A stretch of DNA of 64,000 nucleotides, taken from contig PBTY01000016.1 in assembly GCA_002729235.1 (NCBI GenBank), positions 118,876 to 182,875 of the forward strand. The letters run 5' to 3'. The notes beneath the pieces are model-generated. The model saw nothing but the letters and a program-made list of their open reading frames with translations, searched no databases and had not been told where the DNA came from. Both the position numbers and the translations under genes were made by a program. Source of the DNA: Rickettsiales bacterium. GTDB taxonomy: Bacteria; Bacteroidota; Bacteroidia; Cytophagales; Cyclobacteriaceae. Of the stretch, positions 27,768 through 35,776 are shown in pieces (the first letter of the stretch is position 1; every line of letters begins with the position of its first letter).

Positions 27768-30701
27768 TTAGAATCCTAAGTTCAAACCTAAGGTAAATGT
27801 TCTTGCAGTGAAGTAGTTGTTTCTTCTGTCAATACCTGGAGCCAACACAGATCTGTTTGCAGGATCAACATAACCACCATTATCAGTAGGTCCAACATCT
27901 AATAATACTGGATCTGGATCTAGCCCAGAATAACCTGTAATTGTAAAGGCGTTTTGAACACTAAAGTAAAGTCTTGCAGACTTGAACGCTTTTGAATCTC
28001 CAACATTCAGATTGTACCCTACGGTAGCATTATCTAATCTGAAGAAATCAGCTTTTTCAACATAAAGCGAAGAGTATTGAGCTCCAGTCAAACCATCTAC
28101 TGCCTTATCAGTAACGATACGGTTATAAGAGTTGATAGCTCCTGGATCGATTGGCTCATAGAATGCTCTGAATGTATTTACAAGGCTATGTCCAAAAGCA
28201 GCTCTGAAGAACACATTGAAATCAAATCTCTTATAAGTCAACTGATTTGACCATCCCAATTCCAATGTTGGCAGACCACTACCAAGCTTCTGAAAATCGC
28301 CATCATCCGCAAGAGCAGATCCTGGATCTCCATTGATTGTACCATCACCATTTAGGTCTTTGAATACTGGTGAGCCATTTTCATCCACACCATCAAATAC
28401 TGGTCCCCAGATTTGTCCAATTTCTTCTCCTACTGCTACTCTCACCATTGGTGTTGAGTTTTGTCCCGGAGAACCCAAGTTAGCAAGGCTTTGCTCATCA
28501 TTTGTATACTCCTCAAGAGTAGATTTATAAGTACTTGCTACAATACCTGTTGTCCATGATAAATCAGCGCCTTGAAATACATCATAGTTTAGAGCAACCT
28601 CCGCTCCATTTGTTTTCAAACTACCAACATTCTCATATCTCTGAGAAGCACCATAAACCCCTGGATCTACATTTCTCAATAGAATGAAGTCTGTAATGTT
28701 TCTGGTGTAAACGTCAATGGAACCATTAAATCTTCCTTGCATTACTCCAAAATCAATTCCAAGGTTAGTTTCGGCTTTCTCTTCCCATTTCAAATCAGGG
28801 TTAGCTGCTCTTGCATAACTAACAGTACCGCCACCAGCAGTAACATCATAAGTGTAAGAATCCTGAGACTGTCCTGAAGCAGATGGAAGTGCTCCTGTCA
28901 CACCGTATCCACCTCTAAGTTTCAATACTGAAAAGCCACTGATTCCTAGATATTTGTTCAAGTCAACACCCAAACCAACTGCTGGGAATACCCCCCATTG
29001 GTTGTCAGCACCAAGTTTTGTAGATCCTTCTCTTCTTACAGAAGCGTTGAAGAAAATTCCATCATCATAGTTTAGATTAACCCGACCAAAGAATGCGATG
29101 ATGCGCTCTTCAGGAGTTGCATCGCTGGTAATGTTCACATTAGAAGCCACACCTAATACTCTATCATAGGAAAGATCAAGACCATAAAAACCAAGAGAAT
29201 TGGTTGGGAAGTTTTCCAGTTCTATTGACAGATTCTCGTAGAAATTTTCTTGATAAGAATATCCACCCGACACACTTAAGTCAATATCACCAAAGCTACC
29301 TGCATAAGTAGCATATGTTTCAAACAACGTGAATCTACTATCATCAGTAAATCGTTGGGCTCTACCGTTACGCTGCCCACGGAAGAAACTAGTACTTGGG
29401 TAAAACTGGCCATTTAGGTTATTAGTATACTGCTGAGCGTAGTTTGCGGTCACAGACAATGCATCAGTAATACTGTACTCACCTTGCATGTTGAAGTTCA
29501 AATTCTTCCTCTTACCAACGTTCTGGTTTTGCTCAATCATCGCAACCGGATTGAAGTTATCAAACAATACAGCCTGGAAGAATGAACCATTATCAAAATA
29601 GATTGGGGCAGTAGGGTTATACAAACTTGCATATCTCAAAGCCTCGTTGAAGGAGAAATTACTTTCTCTGTTTGTCAAGGACATGTTGAAATCAATTTTC
29701 AAACGATCATTCAAAGCGTAGTGCGTGATACCAGCTCTAGCGTTTATCTGATCAAATCCAGACTTATTGAGAATCCCGTTTACATCTCTAATGTTAGTTG
29801 ATAATCTAAAAGTTGTATTTTCAGCACCACCTGACACAGAGATGTTGTGTACCTGGGTGTAACCTGTCCTAGTCACTTCGTCCAACCAATTTGTATTACT
29901 TCCTAGGTCGTTACCACCAGCAGCCAAATACTCACTAGCTGATAAAGCAGGCAATTCTCTTGCAATGGTAGCAGCTGCCACATAACCGTTATAGTTGGCA
30001 TTTATACCACTTCCTCTTTTACCTCTTTTAGTAGTAACAAGTATAACACCTGATGAGCCTCTGGAGCCATAAATAGCAGCAGCTGAACCATCCTTCAATA
30101 CGTTGATAGACTCAATATCATTTGGATCTACGTTTTGAAGTGATGCACCAATTACACCATCAACAACCACTAAAGGCTCAGTGTTAGCACCTACCGTTGA
30201 GATACCTCTTAATCGAATGGTCGCAGAACCATTTGGATCGCCACCCTTATTATACACACTCAAACCTGGCACTTTACCCTGTAGTAACTGAGTAGGATCA
30301 TTAACGTTACCCTTGTTGAATTGCTCTTCATCAAGTGCGACTACAGAAGACGTAATTTCCTTCTTCTGCTGTGAACCATATCCTACTACTACTACTTCTG
30401 CAAGCTCTTCAACATCTAGTTCGAGCCCCACATTGACAACACTTCGATTGCCAACAGCCACTTCTGTTGGATTGTATCCAACAAACGTAAACATCAATAC
30501 CGCATCCTGTCCAACAGAGATCTGGTATTTTCCATCAAAATCTGTGATTGTTCCATTCGTTGTTCCTTTAACAACAACGTTGGCTCCTGGGACAGACTCA
30601 CCTGTCTCAGAATCCGTTACTGTACCTGTTACCGTCCGCTCCTGAGCCCAAAGGGTTGCACCCAGGATTAACGATAATCCTAAGAGTAAATACTTCTTCA
30701 T
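27768..30701 (-). CDS. SusC/RagA family TonB-dependent outer-membrane transporter
   Basis: This 977-residue protein has a signal peptide ending ...GATLWAQ and a carboxypeptidase-regulatory-like domain (residues about 23-100). The TonB-box/plug start EVVVVGYGSQQKKEITSSV is typical of SusC. A plug with SRGSSGVILVTTKRGKRG follows, then a 22-strand beta barrel ending in the aromatic terminus FTLGLNLGF. It imports oligosaccharides in a complex with the SusD encoded next to it. The gene is the first of the locus; the LacI-family regulator is divergent, and a LacI-type operator lies 146 bp upstream of its start. Confidence 0.93.
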   Translation of the reverse strand: MKKYLLLGLSLILGATLWAQERTVTGTVTDSETGESVPGANVVVKGTTNGTITDFDGKYQISVGQDAVLMFTFVGYNPTEVAVGNRSVVNVGLELDVEELAEVVVVGYGSQQKKEITSSVVALDEEQFNKGNVNDPTQLLQGKVPGLSVYNKGGDPNGSATIRLRGISTVGANTEPLVVVDGVIGASLQNVDPNDIESINVLKDGSAAAIYGSRGSSGVILVTTKRGKRGSGINANYNGYVAAATIARELPALSASEYLAAGGNDLGSNTNWLDEVTRTGYTQVHNISVSGGAENTTFRLSTNIRDVNGILNKSGFDQINARAGITHYALNDRLKIDFNMSLTNRESNFSFNEALRYASLYNPTAPIYFDNGSFFQAVLFDNFNPVAMIEQNQNVGKRKNLNFNMQGEYSITDALSVTANYAQQYTNNLNGQFYPSTSFFRGQRNGRAQRFTDDSRFTLFETYATYAGSFGDIDLSVSGGYSYQENFYENLSIELENFPTNSLGFYGLDLSYDRVLGVASNVNITSDATPEERIIAFFGRVNLNYDDGIFFNASVRREGSTKLGADNQWGVFPAVGLGVDLNKYLGISGFSVLKLRGGYGVTGALPSASGQSQDSYTYDVTAGGGTVSYARAANPDLKWEEKAETNLGIDFGVMQGRFNGSIDVYTRNITDFILLRNVDPGVYGASQRYENVGSLKTNGAEVALNYDVFQGADLSWTTGIVASTYKSTLEEYTNDEQSLANLGSPGQNSTPMVRVAVGEEIGQIWGPVFDGVDENGSPVFKDLNGDGTINGDPGSALADDGDFQKLGSGLPTLELGWSNQLTYKRFDFNVFFRAAFGHSLVNTFRAFYEPIDPGAINSYNRIVTDKAVDGLTGAQYSSLYVEKADFFRLDNATVGYNLNVGDSKAFKSARLYFSVQNAFTITGYSGLDPDPVLLDVGPTDNGGYVDPANRSVLAPGIDRRNNYFTARTFTLGLNLGF

Positions 30702-30846
30702 ACTATTACAATTTGTTTCTAAACTTTACTATTAACTAAAGTTACCTAATGAAATACTGAATATTTCAAAGGCCAATAAAACTAAATTAACAGAATTTTA
30801 AAAAAGAATTACAATAAAAAGTATATGTTTTTAATAATTGCATAAT

Positions 30847-30860
30847 TACAAACGTTTGCA
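30847..30860. promoter_or_regulatory. LacI-family operator in the susC/lacI-type intergenic region
   Basis: TACAAACGTTTGCA is a 14-bp palindrome with one mismatch around a central CG, matching the TGnAAnCGnTTnCA operator type of LacI-family repressors. It lies in the 307-bp gap between the divergent susC and regulator genes. The rest of that gap is A+T-rich, with no gene and no clear Bacteroidota -33/-7 promoter that I could find. Confidence 0.7.
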
Positions 30861-31008
30861 ACCGTCATTATTTTTTTGATGTCATAAATTATGACTTTTC
30901 TAAGATCATCAAAGTCATTTTAACTAACTCTTTCAATAAGTACATTAATTCAAAAAATAGCCCCCAGGAATTAACGGTGAGGTGATAGTTTTTTATCTTG
31001 CTTTCAGC

Positions 31009-32028
31009 ATGAAAAAAGGACCTGTCACCATTAAAGATATTGCGAGAGAACTCAATGTATCTGTATCCACTGTTTCGAGAGCTCTTGCCGATAATCCACT
31101 CGTCAAACTTGAAACAAGACAAGCGGTTAAGGAATTAGCAAAAAAATACCACTACAGACCTCATTTTACCGCCTTGAGTTTGCGAAGCAATAAAACCAAG
31201 ACTCTAGGTATCATTATCCCACAATTGGTTCATGAATTCTTTTCAATGGTCATCCGTGGAATTGAAGATCATGCCTATGCTAATGGATACAACGTGATCA
31301 TCAGCTCCTCTCACGAATCCTATGAGCGAGAGGTTCTAGATACAAAAGCCTTAATAAATGGACGCGTTGATGGATTAATGGCCTGTATTTCTAAAGAGAC
31401 GAAAGATTATGAACACTTTAAAGAGTTCGTTGACAGAAATCTTCCGCTCGTATTTTTCGATTGTATTTGTGATGAGATAGAAGCTCCAAAAGTAGTATTG
31501 GATGACTTTGATGCTGGATACCAGGCGACAAAACATCTCATCAGTCAAGGATGTACCAGCATAGCCTATGTTGGAGGGCCAATAAATCTGCTTATCAACA
31601 GGGATAGAATGGCTGGATATAACAAAGCGCTGAGTGAAGCGAAACTGAATACCAAAGATGACTGGATCATTCATTGCGATTCTGGCGACTATGAAGAAGG
31701 TAGACAAAAAAGCGAGGCCCTTATCAACTCCAAAGAAATTAACGGATTGTTTGCTGCTACAGATATGCTTGCTATTGGCGCTATTAAAAACGCTAAAAAG
31801 GTAGGATTGAAAGTTCCTGAGGATTTGTTGGTTGTAGGATTTAGTAACTGGTCCATTGGATCATTATACGAACCTTCATTGTCTACTATGTCACAACCTG
31901 GTTATGAAATGGGTTTAAAAGCTGCAGAGTTGCTCATCAGACAAATTGATAATCCAGATCAAACCATAACAGAAACGTTTGTATTGAAAAGTGAATTGAT
32001 TGTGAGGGAAAGCTCCCAAAATGATTGA
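31009..32028 (+). CDS. LacI-family transcriptional regulator
   Basis: This 339-residue protein has an N-terminal LacI helix-turn-helix (VTIKDIARELNVSVSTVSRA, residues about 4-23), followed by the hinge and a periplasmic-binding-protein-like ligand domain (LGIIIPQLVHEFFSMVIRGI, residues about 62-80). The C-terminus retains the EPSLSTMSQPGYEMG stretch typical of the family. The chosen start, ATG 31009, sits directly before the helix-turn-helix; an earlier ATG at 30982 would add nine residues. Divergent placement from susC, with a LacI operator between, indicates control of the susCD/VCBS locus by a sugar effector. Confidence 0.9.
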   Translation: MKKGPVTIKDIARELNVSVSTVSRALADNPLVKLETRQAVKELAKKYHYRPHFTALSLRSNKTKTLGIIIPQLVHEFFSMVIRGIEDHAYANGYNVIISSSHESYEREVLDTKALINGRVDGLMACISKETKDYEHFKEFVDRNLPLVFFDCICDEIEAPKVVLDDFDAGYQATKHLISQGCTSIAYVGGPINLLINRDRMAGYNKALSEAKLNTKDDWIIHCDSGDYEEGRQKSEALINSKEINGLFAATDMLAIGAIKNAKKVGLKVPEDLLVVGFSNWSIGSLYEPSLSTMSQPGYEMGLKAAELLIRQIDNPDQTITETFVLKSELIVRESSQND

Positions 32029-32114
32029 TAAATTAATCTTATCATCGCATAAGATAAAAGAATCCATTAAGGACGATTTTTGCAATACAATTATCAATCG
32101 AAATAAAAAACACA

Positions 32115-32426
32115 ATGATAGAATTAGCAGAAGATAACTTAAACGAGATAATAGCTAGCAACGATAAAGTGATGGTCCAATATGGAGCAACATGGTGTGG
32201 AAATTGTCGTGTGACCAAACCGAAGTTTAAAAGAATGGCTGGAGAAAATGAAGGAATTGTGTTTGTATATGTAGACGCTGAAAAACTTCCTAACTCTAGA
32301 AAGCTAGCTGAGGTGAACAACTTACCGACTTTCGCTGGGTTCAAAAACGGATCACTTGTATCACAAGCGGCTGGAAACAAAACTGAAACTATAACTGGTA
32401 TATTAGATGAGGTTACCAATAATTAA
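32115..32426 (+). CDS. thioredoxin-family protein
   Basis: This 103-residue single-domain thioredoxin has the active site ATWCGNCRVTKP (CxxC near residues 32-35) and a cis-proline in NLPTFAGF near residue 75. There is no signal peptide, so it acts in the cytoplasm. CGNC replaces the usual CGPC, which alters redox potential. Its last 20 nt overlap the start of the next gene, indicating translational coupling. Confidence 0.88.
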   Translation: MIELAEDNLNEIIASNDKVMVQYGATWCGNCRVTKPKFKRMAGENEGIVFVYVDAEKLPNSRKLAEVNNLPTFAGFKNGSLVSQAAGNKTETITGILDEVTNN

Positions 32427-32661
32427 GCATATCATAGAATTCGTTGATCAAAACGATGAAGATTGGGTAGTAGAAACCATTGAGCTTCTTGAGCACATGT
32501 CTGAAGCCAAAGGCATAAAGGATGAAGAACTGGATGTGATCGGGGAACTGCTATCTAATATGTATGGTGCGTTGGAAGTTCACAAGGAAATCAAAAATGG
32601 CACTCCAGAAAAAGAAGCTCTCAATGGCTTCATGAAACGAGTAATGGGCTCTATTAATTAA
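32407..32661 (+). CDS. 84-residue acidic helical protein coupled to thioredoxin
   Basis: The ATG at 32407 lies inside the end of the thioredoxin gene. The product is an acidic helical protein (MRLPIIKHIIEFVDQNDEDW at the start) with no membrane segment. Small proteins of this kind occur next to thioredoxin/peroxiredoxin genes in Bacteroidota as I recall, but the family name and role are unknown. The overlap implies stoichiometric co-production with the thioredoxin. It is followed by a hairpin terminator at 32689-32711. Confidence 0.75.
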   Translation: MRLPIIKHIIEFVDQNDEDWVVETIELLEHMSEAKGIKDEELDVIGELLSNMYGALEVHKEIKNGTPEKEALNGFMKRVMGSIN

Positions 32662-32688
32662 GAACTGAAACTATCTAAATAGCAGGGA

Positions 32689-32711
32689 GGCTCCAAATTG
32701 GAGCCTTTTTT
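32689..32711 (+). terminator. rho-independent terminator after the thioredoxin pair
   Basis: GGCTCC and GGAGCC pair around a short AAATT centre and are followed by seven T residues. It ends exactly where the convergent membrane-protein gene stops (32711). Confidence 0.85.
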
Positions 32712-33277
32712 TATTTCAGTACAGTTGGATCCAGGATTCCAGCTGCCAGCCAGGCAAGAAAGATCAAAACCATCAGAATATTATGTGCTAGTTTTTTATC
32801 CACATTCAAACCGATAAATCCAAAAAGCACAATCAGCATAGCAAATTGCGGAATCTGACTTGTTGGTGACCAACCCGAAATGAAGACATTTTGTAGGTAG
32901 CTCATTAACACAATGATGAACATCACAAAAAACATTGGCTTCCATTGATCAAAGTAATATTCTTCCAGGTTATTTTCATGACTCCTCAAACCTGTTGGGA
33001 ATAGCATTCTAGCTAATAGATACAACAGGATGGGATATGTCAATAGAAACATCACTAAAGGAGATGTCCATTCTTTGATCTGATGGGTGTACTCGTAACT
33101 ATACCACCACTCTTGAAAGTGCATCAGGAATACAATCAAAACCATCAGAGTGTGAGCAACCCCTAATTTCACATTTTTGAGATTGGATATGACGTCTGCG
33201 GCACCAGTAAGCAACTGTGCGATACCTAAACCCAAAATCAAGGATTGTAAGACAATGAAATATTCAAATGGATCCAT
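32711..33277 (-). CDS. five- or six-helix membrane protein, hypothetical
   Basis: This 188-residue protein has about five or six transmembrane segments: LQSLILGLGIAQLLTG at the start, LMVLIVFLMHFQEWWY near residue 45, then MFFVMFIIVLMSYLQNVF and two C-terminal helices. There is no known domain. It is a single minus-strand gene between the thioredoxin terminator and the PepSY gene 98 bp away. Function is unknown. Confidence 0.65.
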   Translation of the reverse strand: MDPFEYFIVLQSLILGLGIAQLLTGAADVISNLKNVKLGVAHTLMVLIVFLMHFQEWWYSYEYTHQIKEWTSPLVMFLLTYPILLYLLARMLFPTGLRSHENNLEEYYFDQWKPMFFVMFIIVLMSYLQNVFISGWSPTSQIPQFAMLIVLFGFIGLNVDKKLAHNILMVLIFLAWLAAGILDPTVLK

Positions 33278-33374
33278 ATTTTCTTATTTGAGCTCTATTA
33301 TACCTTACCCTACCAATATAGGTTGGAGTGTTGGCTCAAATTATGAAGAATATGTCAAATGAATGACCTTTTGG

Positions 33375-34520
33375 TTATGCAGCTGCAAGCGCTTTTGAGC
33401 GTTTCTTCTTTTTTCGGAGCTTGTTGATCCATATGATGGTACCAGTTACTGGCAAACTAGTGGCAATCAAACAGGATACAAAGTAGATAATTTTAGAAAA
33501 GACACCGAATACATCTCCGACATGCAATGCTTTAATAGAACCTGCAACTTGCTCATTAAAAGGCTTATCACTAAAAAGCGACTTACGCACTACTTCTCCA
33601 TTGAATCGATTAATCTCTACCAGATCAGATGAAGGGGATGCAAAAAATCCGGATTCATACTTCCTAATGGAAAGAATAGGATTCTCCGAGATTTCTACTC
33701 GATACGTACCAGAATAATCTAGTTCTCTTTCAGCGATACTGATCAGCTCCTCATAACTTAAGGATTCGCCAGAAGAATCAATCACTACATCTTCCTCTGG
33801 AGCTTCTCTTCTTTCATTATTTACACCCAGCACATTTCTCAATCCAGTTCGATACCACTCGAATGACCACTGCAATCCAGTAAGACCCATAATTAAGAGA
33901 AAAACAGCTGTATATATACCCAAAGCATTGTGCAGGTCATGGTTGATTCGTTTCCAATTGGCATCCCATTTGATTTTTAACCCTTGTCTCCAATTTTTGA
34001 TCTTCTTAGGAAACCAAATCACCAACCCGGTGATAATAATGATCACAAACATGACTGTGGCCCAGCCAACTATAGGCCGCCCAATACTTGTATCAAGCAT
34101 CAACCATCTGTGCAACCTAAACATGACCATAAAAAACTCAGAAGACGAACTCTGCGTATTACCAAGAACTTCACCAGTATATTGGTTCACCAGATAGGTA
34201 GTACCTCTTCGCTCTCCTTCTTTTCTAACCGAAACTTGATAAGCCTTCTCTGCATCGTCAGGAATAGAAACCGAAGAAACCTGTCCCTCCACTATCTCAC
34301 TAACGACTTCCGACAATTGCTCTATACTCAAAGAGCTTCCCTCATTTTTAACTTCGTACTTCTCTGAATCTATAAACTCAACTATTTCTGAGTGAAATGT
34401 ATAGACAGTACCGGTGAAGCAAACGATAAACAGAATGATACCAGAAGCTATACCTAACCAGAGGTGGACATCATTTAGAAACTTCCGAATTCCTTCCCAT
34501 GGAGACTTTTGTGTACTCAT
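33375..34520 (-). CDS. PepSY-associated transmembrane protein
   Basis: This 381-residue protein has four membrane helices: WLGIASGIILFIVCFTGTVY near residue 20, VGWATVMFVIIIITGLVIWF near residue 150, IYTAVFLLIMGLTGLQW near residue 205, and a final one near residue 350. Two periplasmic PepSY-like regions lie between them, and the C-terminus is basic (KLRKKKKRSK). This is the layout of PepSY_TM proteins linked to siderophore or ferric reduction in the cytoplasmic membrane. No TonB receptor lies next to it in this window, so its iron role is only a family-based guess. Confidence 0.82.
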   Translation of the reverse strand: MSTQKSPWEGIRKFLNDVHLWLGIASGIILFIVCFTGTVYTFHSEIVEFIDSEKYEVKNEGSSLSIEQLSEVVSEIVEGQVSSVSIPDDAEKAYQVSVRKEGERRGTTYLVNQYTGEVLGNTQSSSSEFFMVMFRLHRWLMLDTSIGRPIVGWATVMFVIIIITGLVIWFPKKIKNWRQGLKIKWDANWKRINHDLHNALGIYTAVFLLIMGLTGLQWSFEWYRTGLRNVLGVNNERREAPEEDVVIDSSGESLSYEELISIAERELDYSGTYRVEISENPILSIRKYESGFFASPSSDLVEINRFNGEVVRKSLFSDKPFNEQVAGSIKALHVGDVFGVFSKIIYFVSCLIATSLPVTGTIIWINKLRKKKKRSKALAAA

Positions 34521-34603
34521 GTGCAGATTTTAAGCACTCAAAGGTAGGTAATCAATGTATCTACATCAATCGCTAGTGGTAGTGAAATATGCAAGTTCTT
34601 ATG

Positions 34604-34728
34604 CACAGCCCCTCGTGAATCTCCGCTTCGCTACGATTTCGAACCGTAGGATTCTCATCCCTCAAAAAAAGGCATAAAAAAACCCTGACAGAATCGTCAG
34701 GGTTGTTAGTGGTGGGCGCTGAGGGATT
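34604..34728 (-). repeat. tandem partial copy A of the tRNA-Val 3' flank
   Basis: This 125-bp unit is nearly identical to 34751-34874. It contains a block CGTGAATCTCCGCTTCGCTA, a terminator hairpin (CCCTGAC...GTCAGGG, 34683-34702) and the last 15 nt of the tRNA-Val 3' end (34714-34728). The true tRNA body is missing, so this copy is a fragment. Confidence 0.8.
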
Positions 34729-34750
34729 ACTCATACACACAGGCATACCG

Positions 34751-34874
34751 CACAACCCCTCGTGAATCTCCGCTTCGCTACGATTTCGAACCACATGGTT
34801 CTCACCCTCAGAAAAAAGCATAAAAAAACCCTGACAGAATCGTCAGGGTTGTTAGTGGTGGGCGCTGAGGGATT
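34751..34874 (-). repeat. tandem partial copy B, overlapping the intact tRNA-Val 3' end
   Basis: This is the second copy of the unit at 34604-34728. It ends at 34874 inside the intact tRNA gene and includes the terminator hairpin at 34829-34848. The two copies match in the terminator and in the tRNA 3' end, and differ by scattered substitutions in the middle. Confidence 0.8.
34822..34848 (-). terminator. terminator of tRNA-Val
   Basis: CCCTGAC pairs with GTCAGGG across GATTCT, and on the minus strand a T run follows (plus-strand A run 34822-34828). It lies 11 bp after the tRNA 3' end. A duplicate lies at 34676-34702. Confidence 0.85.
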
Positions 34875-34933
34875 CGAACCCCCGACCCCCTCGGTGTAAA
34901 CGAGGTGCTCTGAACCAACTGAGCTAAGCGCCC
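34860..34933 (-). tRNA. tRNA-Val(TAC)
   Basis: On the minus strand this 74-nt cloverleaf starts GGGCGCTTAGCTCAGTTGG and has an anticodon arm CCTCG-TTTACAC-CGAGG, reading anticodon TAC. The T-arm GGTTCGAAT is intact, and the acceptor GGGCGC pairs with GCGCCC at the ends. CCA is not encoded. The first 15 bases of its 3' end are duplicated further downstream at 34714-34728. Confidence 0.96.
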
Positions 34934-35034
34934 ATTTTTGATTGCTTTTGAGTAAGCGTCTCAAAAACGGATTGCAAAAATAGTATAGAAGTTTACTAAT
35001 ACAAGAGCTTGGTGAAAAATATTTAAAATAATTT

Positions 35035-35691
35035 TTAACTCACTGCCACGGCCAGATAATCGTTGAAAGGTTTCATTAATTTAAACACCTTGATAACCTC
35101 CTCTATGATAACATCATTCGACACTTGCTTGTCGGACATTTGGGTCATCACGGTGTAACTCTTTAGTTTTAAAAATTCGATATTGGGATGATCTTTCGGA
35201 TATCCTTTTGGAGCAGACTTCAACTTCTCTCCTCTGATTTCTCCAAATACTTTTTGAAAATCAGGTTGTTCTACTATCTTCTTTAACTCCTCTGGATTGT
35301 AGTCCACTTCCTGACGAATCTTTTTCAAGATTTCGCCTTGTGGCATGTAAATTCCACCACCTACAAAATTTTGTCCTGGCTGTAAATGAAAATAATAGGA
35401 AGGGTTTTCAGAATGTTTTCCTCCTTCTGATATTGCCGCACCAAAGTTTACCTTATAAGGACGCTTATCATTGCTAAATCGAATGTCCCGGTTGATACGG
35501 AAGATGCATTTTCGGGCTTCTAATTCAGCAACTCCAGGATCAAAAGCCGACATTTGCTTCAATAGCTCTGCAACGACTCCAATAAACTCCTGCCTACATT
35601 CCTGATACCAGGCTTTGTTGGCATCCATCCATTCTTTGTTATTATTCTGGTTGAGTTCGACTAGAAAGTTTAGGCTGTTTGATAAATTCAT
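35035..35691 (-). CDS. DUF2461 family protein
   Basis: This 218-residue protein begins MNLSNSLNFLVELNQNNNKEW. It contains the conserved KCIFRINRDIRFSNDKRPYK and YYFHLQPGQNFVGGGIYMP blocks of DUF2461, a family of soluble proteins of unknown function found across bacteria. I chose the ATG at 35691; the long open frame further upstream is antisense to the TRAP gene leader region and unlike the family. The gene is divergent from the TRAP substrate-binding gene at 35777. Confidence 0.85.
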   Translation of the reverse strand: MNLSNSLNFLVELNQNNNKEWMDANKAWYQECRQEFIGVVAELLKQMSAFDPGVAELEARKCIFRINRDIRFSNDKRPYKVNFGAAISEGGKHSENPSYYFHLQPGQNFVGGGIYMPQGEILKKIRQEVDYNPEELKKIVEQPDFQKVFGEIRGEKLKSAPKGYPKDHPNIEFLKLKSYTVMTQMSDKQVSNDVIIEEVIKVFKLMKPFNDYLAVAVS

Positions 35692-35776
35692 AATGTAATT
35701 AACTGATAACTCCACAACAGGTTGTTGGGGTGATCCGTTTTTTCTTGATCTCTGGAAATTAATTAATTTCAAACTT

